From contig NZ_JAIQYY010000039.1 of the NCBI RefSeq assembly GCF_020181035.1, positions 1 to 50,688 of the forward strand: a stretch of 50,688 bases of DNA, written 5' to 3'. The stretch comes from Streptomyces sp. CoH27 (GTDB lineage Bacteria > Actinomycetota > Actinomycetes > Streptomycetales > Streptomycetaceae). Every line of letters begins with the position of its first letter. Positions within the stretch are counted from its first letter, which is position 1. The translations under genes were made by a program, and so were the position numbers. Under the pieces are notes generated by a model, which worked only from the letters and a program-made list of their open reading frames with translations, was not told the origin of the DNA and ran no database searches. Positions 35,427 to 43,587 of the stretch are shown here, piece after piece.

Positions 35427-36047
35427 TCAGGTCCTTGCGTCGAGGCCCCGGGTGAACACGGTGAGGATGGTGTCGAGCACGGGGCCCATGTCCTGTGGGT
35501 CGACATGGAGGCGGTCGGCGCGCCAGCTCAGGGCGAGGATGCCGTTCATGGCGGCCCACAGGGCGTAGGCGGTGGCTCGGGGGTCCAGGTCGGGGTTGAA
35601 GGAGCCGTCGGCGATGCCGTCGCGCAGTGCGGCGGTGAGTTTGGCGTTCTGTTCGTCGACGAGGTCGGCGATGCCCTTCAGTGACCCGGCGTCGGCGGGG
35701 GGTTCGGCGAGCAGCCGGAAGTGGTGCGGGCGTTCGAGGGCGAAGCGTGCGTAGGCGTCGGCGGCCAGCAGGATGCGTTCGCGCGGGGTGCCGGGGGCGG
35801 CGTAGGCGGCGTCCATGTACTCCCGGTTCTCCCGGAAGGCCCGCTCGGCCACCGCGACGAGGACCGCGGATCTCCCGCCTACCCGGTTGTAGACTGTCTG
35901 CACGGCCACGTCGGCGCGTTCGGCGACGGCCTCCAGGGTCAGGGCCGTGGGCCCGCCCGCGACGAGGATCGCCTCCGCCGCTTCGATGATCGACTGTCGC
36001 GTCGCGGCGGCCCGGCGGGCCGTTCGGGAGGTCTCGTTCGCTGCCAC
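35427..36047 (-). CDS. TetR family transcriptional regulator
   Basis: 206 residues from the ATG at 36047. The N-terminal helix-turn-helix is textbook: RQSIIEAAEAILVAGGPTAL, TLEAVAERADVAVQTVYNRV, GGRSAVLVAVAERAF. The C-terminal ligand domain is all-helical (YARFALERPHHFRLLAEPPA, TAYALWAAMNGILALSWRAD), the type with a HHFRLLAEP motif. The ligand is unknown. The 17-bp palindrome copy d lies 44 bp before its start, a typical place for an autoregulatory operator; the same site before TPR/WD40 genes suggests those are its targets. Confidence 0.9.
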   Translation of the reverse strand: MAANETSRTARRAAATRQSIIEAAEAILVAGGPTALTLEAVAERADVAVQTVYNRVGGRSAVLVAVAERAFRENREYMDAAYAAPGTPRERILLAADAYARFALERPHHFRLLAEPPADAGSLKGIADLVDEQNAKLTAALRDGIADGSFNPDLDPRATAYALWAAMNGILALSWRADRLHVDPQDMGPVLDTILTVFTRGLDART

Positions 36048-36090
36048 AGGGCGACTTTACAGAACCCCAAGATTTTGCGCTCTTCCACAG

Positions 36091-36107
36091 TTGGAATTCA
36101 CTCCAAT
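36091..36107. promoter_or_regulatory. 17-bp palindrome, copy d (TetR operator candidate)
   Basis: TTGGAATTCACTCCAAT, 44-60 bp upstream of the TetR start. The ends TTGGA and TCCAA are exact complements. Copies at 20438, 28135 and 31767 share the pattern WTGGAATNCAYTCCAWT. Confidence 0.6.
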
Positions 36108-36334
36108 AGTGTGTCTGTCGGTGTGGCCGGAACGGATGGGTTGTGGTGACGGCGGAGGACCGCGGATTTTGAACGGCGTGGAGTCGGGCTTCCGGCCTGG
36201 TGGCGTCCCGAGCGGTCGGTCGTCGGGGCCGAATGGACGGCGGATGGTTCCGAGGGGGTGTTCCGGAGGGGGCCCTCCACCTTGATCGTGGACACCTCGA
36301 CACTGGATCTTGAATTCAGGGAGAGGAGTCCCGA

Positions 36335-36619
36335 GTGGGGACCTACAAGTACTCGGCGGAGTTCCGGGCCGACGCGGTGGCGCTGGCGCGTTCGTCGGGC
36401 CGGCCCGTTTCACGCATCGCCGCCGAACTCGGCGTGAATCACGAGACGCTTCGGCAGTGGGTCAAGACTGCGGAGAACGCCGAGCGTCCCGAGGCGCTCG
36501 CGGAGTCCACGAAGGACGCGGAGATCGCGGCCTTGCGTAAGCAGGTCCGCGAGCTGGAGATGGAACGTGACATCCTGCGCCGGGCGGCCAAGTATTTTGC
36601 GGGCGAGATGAACTGGTGA
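36335..36619 (+). CDS. IS3 family transposase orfA
   Basis: 94 residues from a GTG at 36335 after GGGAGAGGAG. Helix-turn-helix in YSAEFRADAVALARSSGRPV and AAELGVNHETLRQWVKTAEN, then the leucine-zipper region IAALRKQVRELEMERDILRR, ending KYFAGEMNW. Its stop overlaps the orfB start (GTGA at 36616). In this family the fused OrfAB made by a -1 shift is the active transposase; a slippery run before the overlap was not evident. Confidence 0.85.
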   Translation: MGTYKYSAEFRADAVALARSSGRPVSRIAAELGVNHETLRQWVKTAENAERPEALAESTKDAEIAALRKQVRELEMERDILRRAAKYFAGEMNW

Positions 36620-37506
36620 GCCGCTTCGAGTTCGTTGCCGACCATCGCGACGCCTTCGGCGTGAAGCAGCTGTGCACCGTGCTGAATCTGTCCCGGTCCG
36701 GGTTCTACCGGTGGCTGAAGACCGCGCCGGCGCGGGCCGCGAAGAAGGCCGCCGACGCAGCGCTCACCCGGCGGATACGCAAGGTCCACACAGAGTCCGG
36801 GATGACGTACGGCGCCAAGCGGATCACCGCCGAGCTTCGCGCGAGCGGTGTGATGGTGAACCGCAAGCGCATCGAGCGGCTCGTGCGCCAACACGGCATC
36901 CAGGGGCGGAGGTTGCAGCGGCGACACCGCACTACGATCCCGGATCCCGCCGCCCAGGCGGTGCCCGATCTGCTGCGGCGGAACTTCACCGCATCCGTCG
37001 CCGACCGGGCATGGGTCGGTGACATCACCTATCTCCCCATCGCCGGCGGGAAGTTCCTGCATCTGGCCACCGTCATCGACGTGTTCTCCCGTCGCCTGCT
37101 GGGCTGGTCGATGGCCGATCACATGCGGGCCGAGCTCGTCACCGACGAGCTCGGCGCGGCTGTCCGTACTCACGGCGGGCAGGTGGACGGCGTCATTTTC
37201 CACAGCGATCACGGGGCTCAGTACGGGTCGAAGGCGTTCAGCGACGCTTGCCACCAGGCCGGGATCCTCTGATCCATGGGAGCGGTCGGCACCTCCGCGG
37301 ACAATGCCGCCGCGGAGTCGTTCTTCGCCTCGCTCAAGCGGGGGATCCTGCCCGACCGGCGCGGCTGGCCGACCGCACGAGCCGCCAGGCTCGCAGTCTT
37401 CCGCTGGCTCGGCTTCTACAGCCACCGGCGCAGCTACTCCACGATCGGCTACCTCGCGCCGGTCGCCTTCGAGCAGAGATCAACTACGCTGGTCATCGCT
37501 GCATGA
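36616..37506 (+). pseudogene. IS3 family transposase orfB with an internal stop
   Basis: GTG at 36616. It reads FVADHRDAFGVKQLCTVLNL, MTYGAKRITAELRASGVMVN, AWVGDITYLPIAGG (first Asp) and VIFHSDHGAQYGS (second Asp). At 37270-37272 a TGA ends the frame after QAGIL. The same frame resumes at SMGAVGTSADNAAAESFFAS (with the catalytic Glu) and runs to AFEQRSTTLVIAA at 37506. Relatives have IRQSMGxxGxxxDNAxxES here, so two codons, RQ, have become L-stop. The element cannot make an intact integrase. Confidence 0.85.
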
Positions 37507-37532
37507 CAACCGGTGTCCACGATCAAGGTGGA

Positions 37533-37868
37533 AGCCCCGGCGGTGGCCACCACCGAGATGAGGGCCTGCTCGGCCCGCCGGCGCCGTTCGAGAAGCCAGT
37601 GCGGGAAGTAACTACCCTGGCGCAGCTTGGGGACGGCCAGCTCGACGGTCCCTGCGCGGGTGTCCCACTCACGTGCCCGGTAGCCGTTGCGGTGGTTGAC
37701 GCGTTCGTCGCTGACCTGCCCGTATTCGGCGTTGCAGAGGGCATCGGCCTCCGCGGACATGAGCGCGTCGGTGAACGTCTTGACCATCGCGCGCAGCAGA
37801 TCGGGACTCACCGCGGCAAGGTTCTCTTCCGCGAGGGCGTGCAGGGGCAGACTGTCCGGTGCGGTCAT
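37533..37868 (-). pseudogene. IS256 family (Mutator type) transposase, N-terminal scrap
   Basis: Starting MTAPDSLPLHALAEENLAAV at 37868. It continues MVKTFTDALMSAEADALCNA, YGQVSDERVNHRNGYRAREW and LAVPKLRQGSYFPHWLLERR. These are the first 110 or so residues of IS256-type transposases. It stops being similar after ISVVATAG at about 37534, exactly where the IS3 right end begins. The catalytic part is not on the other side of IS3, so it is gone. Confidence 0.85.
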
Positions 37869-38008
37869 CGTGCTGATCTCCTTCGAGCTTCGACACCTCG
37901 AAGATCAGCCGGTGACCGTTCATCTATGCGGGCCTCATCCCAACGCCGGAGCAGACTCCCGGATCAGGTCGAACCCGTACACCACTTCCCTGGACTGTGA
38001 CCAGGATC

Positions 38009-38056
38009 GATAGTTGGCACCCGGCAACGTTCGTGACCTGCGCTGATGCCAACTAC
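38009..38056. repeat. GATAGTTGGCAC repeat and its inverted half
   Basis: GATAGTTGGCAC (38009-38020) is followed 26 bp later by TGCCAACTA in the opposite sense. The same 12-mer stands at 39927-39938 as a direct repeat, and its complement GTGCCAACTATC lies at 48985-48996. The pair brackets the second IS630 gene and the nucleotidyltransferase gene. Confidence 0.5.
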
Positions 38057-38125
38057 TGAACTTGATCGAGTGATGTCGGGCTGTTCGCCTGACAGTGGCC
38101 GGTCTGCTCCGGTAGCCCTTGGGCC

Positions 38126-39189
38126 GTGAGGTACGCGCAGGGTGGAGGGCTGACCGACGGCGAGAGGGCCGCGCGCGAGCGGATTAGGCTGCAGGCCGTG
38201 GCTCGTTTCGAGGGCGGGGAGACTAACAAAGAGATCGCCGCCGGGTTGCGGGTGAGCGAGCGATCGGTGGAGCGGTGGCGCCGGGCCTGGCGCGAGCGCG
38301 GCCGGGCCGGGGTGGTGTCGAAGGGCTCGCCGGGCCGGCCGAAGCTCAGCGAGGTACAGGTCGCACGGCTGGAGCGGGAGTTGGAGCGTGGTCCGCTTGT
38401 TCACGGCTGGGCGGATCAGCGGTGGACGCTGGCTCGGGTGAAGACGCTGATCGGCCGGCTCTTCCACGTCTCCTACACGGTCGAGGGGACCTGGCGGCTG
38501 TTGCGGCGGTACGGCTGGAGCTGGCAGCAGCCCGCCCGGCGGGCGATCGAGCGCGATGACGCGGCGGTGGAGGTGTGGAGGAAGGAGACCTGGCCGCGGG
38601 TAAGAGCCTTGCGGCGGAGCGAGGGGCCTGGTTGGTCTTCGAGGACGAGGCTGGCCAGTCGCTGACTCCGCCGCGTGCCAGGACCTGGGGCAGGATCGGC
38701 CGCACCCCCGTCGTGCGGGTACGTGGTCGGGGCTCCGGACGGGTGTCGATGGTCGGTATGACATGCTACAAGCCCGGTGGACGTTCCCGGCTGTTCTATG
38801 CGGTCCGGGAGTACACCGGGCGCAAGGACCAGCGGAAGGGCTTCGGGTGGCGTGACTTCCGGGATTTGATCGTCCGCGCCCGCATCCAGCTCGGCGGTCC
38901 GATCGTGTTGGTCTGGGACAATGTGCGGCTGCACCTGACCAGGCCGCTAAGCGCGTTCATCGACGCGAACGCAGACTGGCTCACCGTCGTACAGCTGCCC
39001 ACTTACGCCCCGGACCTGAACCCCACCGAAGGTGTCTGGTCGCTAGTAAAGCGCGACGTCGGCAACCTCGCCGCCGCCGACCTCGCCCAAGTCACGCGCG
39101 CGGTGAAACGGCGACTCAAGCAGCTCCAGTACCGGCCTGACATGATCGACGGCTGCCTCACCGGCTCCGGCTTGGTCCTGGAGAACTGA
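38126..39189 (+). pseudogene. IS630 family transposase in two overlapping frames
   Basis: Frame one (38126-38665) has the winged helix-turn-helix: AVARFEGGETNKEIAAGLRV, VERWRRAWRERGRAGVV, HGWADQRWTLARVKTLIGRL. Frame two (38575-39189) has the DDE core: AWLVFEDEAGQSLTPPRART (first Asp), IVLVWDNVRLHL (second Asp), PTYAPDLNPTEGVWSLVKRD (Glu). The switch falls near 38598-38610, at WRKETWPR to GKSLAAERG. Many actinobacterial relatives are annotated as two such frames, so programmed frameshifting is possible; otherwise it is one indel. All catalytic residues are present, so it may be the only potentially active transposase here. Its terminal repeats were not identified. Confidence 0.78.
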
Positions 39190-39244
39190 TGTGCAACCAG
39201 AGAAGAGCGAGCGCGCGAGTCGGTGAGTTCGGCCGCTGAAGCAC

Positions 39245-39769
39245 TCAGTGGCCGGGCGGCCGGACCGTGTACTCCTCGGGGAGGGCGACTCCCGTGCTGG
39301 CATGCAAGCGTGCCATGTCGCGGAGGTCCTTTTCGGTGGCCACGTAGCCGATGTGGCACTGCACCTGTGTGGCGGCGTCAACACACCAGACCTGGTGCCC
39401 GCCGATGGTCCCGGTTGTCGGCGCTGGATAGTGGAACCGCTCACCGCCGGGGAGAAGCTGATATCCCCCCTCGCGGCGCGACCCAGTGATGGGGTGCAGG
39501 TCGATCTCCCTGCCGGTTCCGTCCGCGACGGCCAGCGCGGTGGGAAGCCAGTCTCGCAAGATTTCCGTGAACCCGGCCTTGGTCAGGGTCGTCCGCACTA
39601 CGGGGAGTTCGTCCAGCAAGACGACCAGGTCGAGATCAGAGTGGGCTCGGGTCGTCTCACCGACCAGAGCGTCCACACCCCAACCGCCATCCACCCATGC
39701 CGTCGCGCCCGCGGTCTCCAGCAGGTGCAGGACTCCGACCACATCAGTTTCACTCAGCACAGGGGGCAC
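39245..39769 (-). CDS. Nucleotidyltransferase-fold protein, aminoglycoside/lincosamide type
   Basis: About 174 residues from the GTG at 39769; a second GTG at 39760 is also possible, and both ribosome sites are weak. The core ATAWVDGGWGVDALVGETTR and AHSDLDLVVL is the GG-W-x(n)-DxD signature of the family of small nucleotidyltransferases that includes lincosamide and 2''-aminoglycoside adenylyltransferases. EIDLHPITGSRREGG supplies a third acidic residue. It continues HYPAPTTGTIGGHQVWCVDA and ends RLHASTGVALPEEYTVRPPG. Resistance is possible but most relatives in Streptomyces are uncharacterised, so the substrate is open. Flanked on both sides by the 12-bp repeat, together with the IS630 gene. 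Confidence 0.8.
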   Translation of the reverse strand: MPPVLSETDVVGVLHLLETAGATAWVDGGWGVDALVGETTRAHSDLDLVVLLDELPVVRTTLTKAGFTEILRDWLPTALAVADGTGREIDLHPITGSRREGGYQLLPGGERFHYPAPTTGTIGGHQVWCVDAATQVQCHIGYVATEKDLRDMARLHASTGVALPEEYTVRPPGH

Positions 39770-40244
39770 TCTGGCAGCGCCGACGGGCGGACGCCACCGA
39801 GATACGACACAACAGCGGCACCGCACTCGACGTCGCCCCAAGCGCAGGCGAAGCGCGGGCCACACCGAGCCGACATCACCCATTCAAGCTCAGTAGCTTC
39901 AGCAACTGGTGAACCGGAAACAGAGAGATAGTTGGCACTTTGGTACAGCGCAGGTGAGGGGGTGTTTCGCCGGGAGGAGGGGCCCGCTACCCCCCGCTGT
40001 CAGCGGAGGCCCCGTGTGCGTCTGACGGACTCCAGGTCCCGATACAGCTTCTCTGCCGATGATCCGTACGGTGGTGCATCCAGACTCAGTCCACACACCT
40101 GACGATGATCACCGGTGGCCGCACCTGTCTTCCCACCGGCCCCCACCAGCAAGATCACATCTCCGGCTGGAGTACTGAGCGGGATGCCAAGGAGTGCGTC
40201 CGCCTGCCCAACCCGCGCCGCACCGGCCGACGCTGACGTGCTGC
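39770..40244. other. Gap with a repeat and a weak hairpin
   Basis: About 475 bp with no recognised gene. It holds the second GATAGTTGGCAC copy (39927-39938). A weak hairpin, GGGGCCCGCT (39979-39988) against AGCGGAGGCCCC (40002-40013), could be a terminator for the oxidase gene ending at 40245. The rest is featureless. Confidence 0.35.
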
Positions 40245-41879
40245 TTATCCCGTGCTGCCGGCAGCAATGACTTTCACGGAGCCCATCATTCCGTTGTCCT
40301 CATGTCCAGCGATGTGGCAGTGGAACATCCATTGCCCGCTGAAGTCCGTAAAGCGCATCCGGATCACTGCTTTTCCGGCCACTCCATCGACTGCGTGGGG
40401 AACGGTCACACCATCCCTGTAGTCGGCGGGCGGCTGGGCAACGCCGTTCACGCTGAGGACCTGGAACGGTGCGGTATGGAGATGGAACGGATGATCATGA
40501 CCACTCGTGTTAGTGAGCGTCCATTCTTCGACCGTACCAAGCGTGGCCGGTTTCGTGAAAGTCGGCTTCATGTCGAACAGCTTGCCGTTGATGTAGAAGT
40601 TGTTGCCGCCGTCGTCACTCAGGACCACGCTTCGAGACTGGGCGATGGGTTCTCCGGACAGATCGGGAAGGGATCCGGGAAGCGGCCCAGTGACCTGGGG
40701 CGAGGTGGCCATGCCCGACGGTGCCCCAGTCGCAGCCGACCCCGCGCTCCCGCGGCCCTGTTGGACATTGACCTTCATGAGGGTGGTGTTGGGGTAGGAG
40801 TCTCCGTCGCCCTCCGGCCCGGTCTCGTGGGCGAGGGTTCTGAGCCAGGTTGTTCCGGGGGCTCCGGCAGTCACCAGGACGTCGAAGCGTCCGCCGGGCG
40901 GAATCAGGAGGTGTCTCACCCGAGCCGGCGCTGCAGAGGGATTCCCGTCCTGGCCGACGACTGTGAATCTGCCGCCGTCGAGCTGGAGATCGTAGAAGAT
41001 GGCGTAACCTTCATTGGCTATTCGCCACAACTGGGTTTCGCCGGCTTTCAAGTTCACCGTAGGCCGGTACTGACCGTTGACCAGGCGAACCGTCGGTGAT
41101 GCGGGCTCCAGGACCCCGTCCGGGTAGACGATCGAGCTGGTTCCGCTGATCTGGGCGTCCTTGAGGGCCAAGGTATGAGCCGTGATCCGGCGGTAGGCCG
41201 GCGGCAATGATTCGCGATTGTCCCCGACAATAATGGTTCCTGACAGGCCCGCCCCGATCTGGCTCTCAGTTCCGTCGCAGCGAGCGTCCTTTGGGGCAGC
41301 GGTCATCTCCATTCCGGGCATCGAGTGGCCGGACTTGGGGCACATGTCGTGGTCGTGGTACCAATACGTCCCAGGTGGCTGGTTTGCGGGGATTTCGAGA
41401 TGGTAGGTCAGAGTTTGACCAGGCTGAGCGGACAGCATGATGTTGTCTGCGCTTCCCACCGGGGGCAGGTGCATCCCGTGGAAGTGCAAGTTGGTTGCCG
41501 TGCCAAGTTTGTTGGTCAGTTTCAAGGTGACACGCTGGCCAGGAACCACGTGAAGGGTCGGCCCGACGAGGCTTCCGTTGTAGGTCTCCGCAAGCACCTT
41601 CTTGCCCGAGATCATCACCTCTCTCTCAACCGTCGTCAGTTCAACCGTCAGATCCTCAGGGGTTGTCTTGTTGAGTTCGGGCGGTTCCAGCAGCGCAGCG
41701 CCGGGCACCATGCCAGCCGCCTGCTTTTCGGTGGTCGGAAGTGGCTTTCCAGTAGCCGCCGAGTTTGGCTTTGCGCCCACGCAACCTGCGAGGCAGGAAA
41801 ACAGGAGAGTGGCCCCGACAACGAGGACTCCGAGACGGGCGATGGGCGATCGACTCGCGGTCGAGCGTGCGGTCAACAA
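40245..41879 (-). CDS. Multicopper oxidase lipoprotein
   Basis: 544 residues from a TTG at 41879, with GAGAGGA six bases upstream. The signal peptide ends in the lipobox SCLAGC (Cys33). Copper ligands: HFHGMH at 131-136, HDHD at 174-177, HDHPFHLH at 461-468 and HCHIAGHEDNGMM at 520-532, with Met as the type-1 axial position. A Met/His-rich loop, HDMCPKSGHSMPGMEM, at 175-191 recalls copper-responsive oxidases. Three cupredoxin domains fit the length. It probably oxidises metal ions or phenols outside the cell. Divergent from the two-component system, with a repeated regulator box about 330 bp upstream of its start. Confidence 0.88.
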   Translation of the reverse strand: MLTARSTASRSPIARLGVLVVGATLLFSCLAGCVGAKPNSAATGKPLPTTEKQAAGMVPGAALLEPPELNKTTPEDLTVELTTVEREVMISGKKVLAETYNGSLVGPTLHVVPGQRVTLKLTNKLGTATNLHFHGMHLPPVGSADNIMLSAQPGQTLTYHLEIPANQPPGTYWYHDHDMCPKSGHSMPGMEMTAAPKDARCDGTESQIGAGLSGTIIVGDNRESLPPAYRRITAHTLALKDAQISGTSSIVYPDGVLEPASPTVRLVNGQYRPTVNLKAGETQLWRIANEGYAIFYDLQLDGGRFTVVGQDGNPSAAPARVRHLLIPPGGRFDVLVTAGAPGTTWLRTLAHETGPEGDGDSYPNTTLMKVNVQQGRGSAGSAATGAPSGMATSPQVTGPLPGSLPDLSGEPIAQSRSVVLSDDGGNNFYINGKLFDMKPTFTKPATLGTVEEWTLTNTSGHDHPFHLHTAPFQVLSVNGVAQPPADYRDGVTVPHAVDGVAGKAVIRMRFTDFSGQWMFHCHIAGHEDNGMMGSVKVIAAGSTG

Positions 41880-42210
41880 ACTATTCCTCTCTGGGCGTAC
41901 CTGCTGAACGGGGAGCAAAAAGCCCCAGGTTGGACCACCTGATCTAAGCCACGCCCCGGGGCCGGGCGGCATAGCCGAACCTGGCGTCAGGCACAGCAGT
42001 GGCCCGTGGAAGCAAGATCCAAGGCCCGAAACGCAGTGGAGCCCGTCGCCGCGAGTACGGTGACCGGCCCCACTGCCATGTACCGCCCGTCGCCTCCGTC
42101 CACCGGCCTTCACCACGCCCGCTCCCCACCCTGCGTGCTCCACTCGTACACAAACGACTGCACGATCCGCGCCCCTCCTCGGCTCCGTTCCATGACGGCC
42201 CTGGAGACTT

Positions 42211-42238
42211 CCTGAGGAACCCTGAGGATTTGATGAGG
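42211..42238 (-). promoter_or_regulatory. OmpR-type box, copy 1
   Basis: CCTGAGG occurs at 42211 and 42221, ten bases apart. On the minus strand this reads AATCCTCAGGGTTCCTCAGG, the same as the boxes at 42575 and 44918. It lies about 330 bp upstream of the oxidase start. Confidence 0.5.
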
Positions 42239-42574
42239 GCGGACTGCGCGCGCCGTCCGCGGCCCGGTTGTGACGCACAGCCGCGTGCGAGTAGTGGTGG
42301 CCAGGGATGACCCGGTGCGGCTCCACCGGGACCTGATCCGGCCGGGCTGCGGAGCCATGCTTCGGCAGCGGGTCGTGCCCCAGGCGCGTCGGGCCGGATT
42401 GCCGGCTCTCGCACTGGCGGCGACCCTGGCGGCCGGTACCGCGGCCGGGCAGCGGCGGACTCGGGCGTGTGGCACCACCAGCTCACCACGCTCCCCTGCC
42501 CGGATGACGCGAGTCGCGCGATGAGCCCGGTGGGTCGGCGTCCAGGGCGGCGTCGGCAGGCGAAGGCGGCGGAG

Positions 42575-42602
42575 CTCACCGAATGCTCAGGTTTCCCCTG
42601 TG
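42575..42602 (+). promoter_or_regulatory. OmpR-type box, copy 2
   Basis: CTCACCGAATGCTCAGGTTT, about 320 bp before the response regulator start. It matches copy 3 (44918) base for base over CTCACCGAAT and CTCAGGTT. Confidence 0.5.
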
Positions 42603-42808
42603 ATGATCGTGCGCGTTGGCAGCAGCGGCCTCCGGTCCCCCGCGGACGGAGAGCCGCGCCGCCGACACTTTCGGTCCGGAGCCGTTGGCGGTCGTGGGCC
42701 GATGAGTGGCGGTGCCTTCCGATGAGACGTCCCCCTGGTCATCGGAGAGGCGCCGCCACCCCGCCCCATGGTTCGACGTGGGCTGGGAGACCCGTCGATG
42801 GTGGAGAG

Positions 42809-42846
42809 GTTCAGCGGTGACGACAGGGTTCAGCGGTGACGACAGG
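42809..42846. repeat. Perfect tandem repeat, 2 x 19 bp
   Basis: GTTCAGCGGTGACGACAGG is present twice without spacer, 76 bp before the response regulator ATG. It may be a slippage product or a doubled binding site. Confidence 0.8.
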
Positions 42847-42921
42847 AATCCACCGGAGCCTGTGAGCGCATTCATGTCCTCGCCGACGCCTCGGCGCCTG
42901 TCGACGCCTATCCTGGCCGAC

Positions 42922-43587
42922 ATGCGCGTACTGGTGGTCGAGGACGACGATGACCTGCGGTTCGCCGTGGCTGCCGCACTGCGCGGCGGAGGACTGGCCG
43001 TCGACGAGGCCGGGGACCTCCCCGCCGCCGACGAGGCGATGTACATCACCGGCTACGACTGTGTCGTCTTCGACCGGATGCTGCCGTCCGGCGACTCCGC
43101 GGAGTACGTGCACCGGATGAGGGCGGACGGCAGCACCGTACCGGTCCTCTTCCTCACAGCGCGCGACTCCGTCGCCGACCGCGTCGAGGGCTTCGCCACG
43201 GGCGGCGACGACTACCTGGTCAAGCCGTTCGCCGTCCCGGAGCTGGTCGCCCGGGTGCGGAACCTGTGCCGGCGCACCGCCGCCGTCCGGCCCTCAGTGG
43301 TCCGCTGTGGCGGCCTGGAGGTCGACTCGGCCCGCCGCACGGTCCACCGCGACGGCGTCCTGCTGACTCTCACCGTAAAGGAGTTCGCCGTGCTGGAAAT
43401 CCTCGCCGCCCGGCCCGGCGAGGCCGTGCGGCGCACCGAGCTCATAGAGCGCTGCTGGGACGAGCTGACCGAGCCGAACTCCAACGTGGTCGAGGTCCTG
43501 GTCTCCCAGCTGCGTCGCAAGCTGGGCGATCCGCCGCTGATCCACACCGTCCGCGGGATCGGGTACCGGCTGGAGCCTCCGGCATGA
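42922..43587 (+). CDS. OmpR/PhoB family response regulator
   Basis: 221 residues from the ATG at 42922 (MRVLVVEDDDD). Receiver domain: acidic pocket E7-D8-D9, phospho-acceptor Asp51 in CVVFDRMLPSG, Thr79 and Lys101 in DYLVKPF. Residues 128-221 are the winged-helix DNA-binding domain (LEVDSARRTVHRDGVLLTLT, VVEVLVSQLRRKLGDPPLIH, VRGIGYRLEPPA). Its stop overlaps the kinase start (ATGA at 43584), so the pair is co-translated. Direct-repeat boxes near 42211, 42575 and 44918 are likely targets. Confidence 0.92.
   Translation: MRVLVVEDDDDLRFAVAAALRGGGLAVDEAGDLPAADEAMYITGYDCVVFDRMLPSGDSAEYVHRMRADGSTVPVLFLTARDSVADRVEGFATGGDDYLVKPFAVPELVARVRNLCRRTAAVRPSVVRCGGLEVDSARRTVHRDGVLLTLTVKEFAVLEILAARPGEAVRRTELIERCWDELTEPNSNVVEVLVSQLRRKLGDPPLIHTVRGIGYRLEPPA

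Larger units (their letters stand above)
36276..37532 (+). mobile_element. IS3-family element
   Basis: Ends are a 21-bp perfect inverted repeat, 36276-36296 (TCCACCTTGATCGTGGACAC plus C) and its complement at 37512-37532. It holds orfA and orfB in the usual order. No three-base target duplication is seen (flanks CCC and AGC). The right flank is inside an IS256 transposase gene but the left flank is not, so the left part of that gene was lost after insertion. Confidence 0.85.
41880..42921. other. Long intergenic region between oxidase and response regulator
   Basis: About 1 kb. It holds two regulator boxes (42211 and 42575) and a 19-bp tandem repeat (42809). One plus-strand frame at 42270-42524 includes ARRAGLPALALAATLAAGTA, which looks like a signal peptide, but it breaks off without a mature domain, so it is doubtful. 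No transposase relic seen. Confidence 0.4.

Noticed and set aside
35201..35455. Plus-strand 84-codon frame after the gene at 34694
   Set aside because: Only its first 20 residues look natural; it then overlaps the TetR gene in antisense.
36276..37532. Target-site duplication of IS3
   Set aside because: The three-base flanks CCC and AGC do not match.
42270..42524. Small secreted protein gene
   Set aside because: A signal-like stretch is present, but no mature domain follows and the rest has shadow-like composition.
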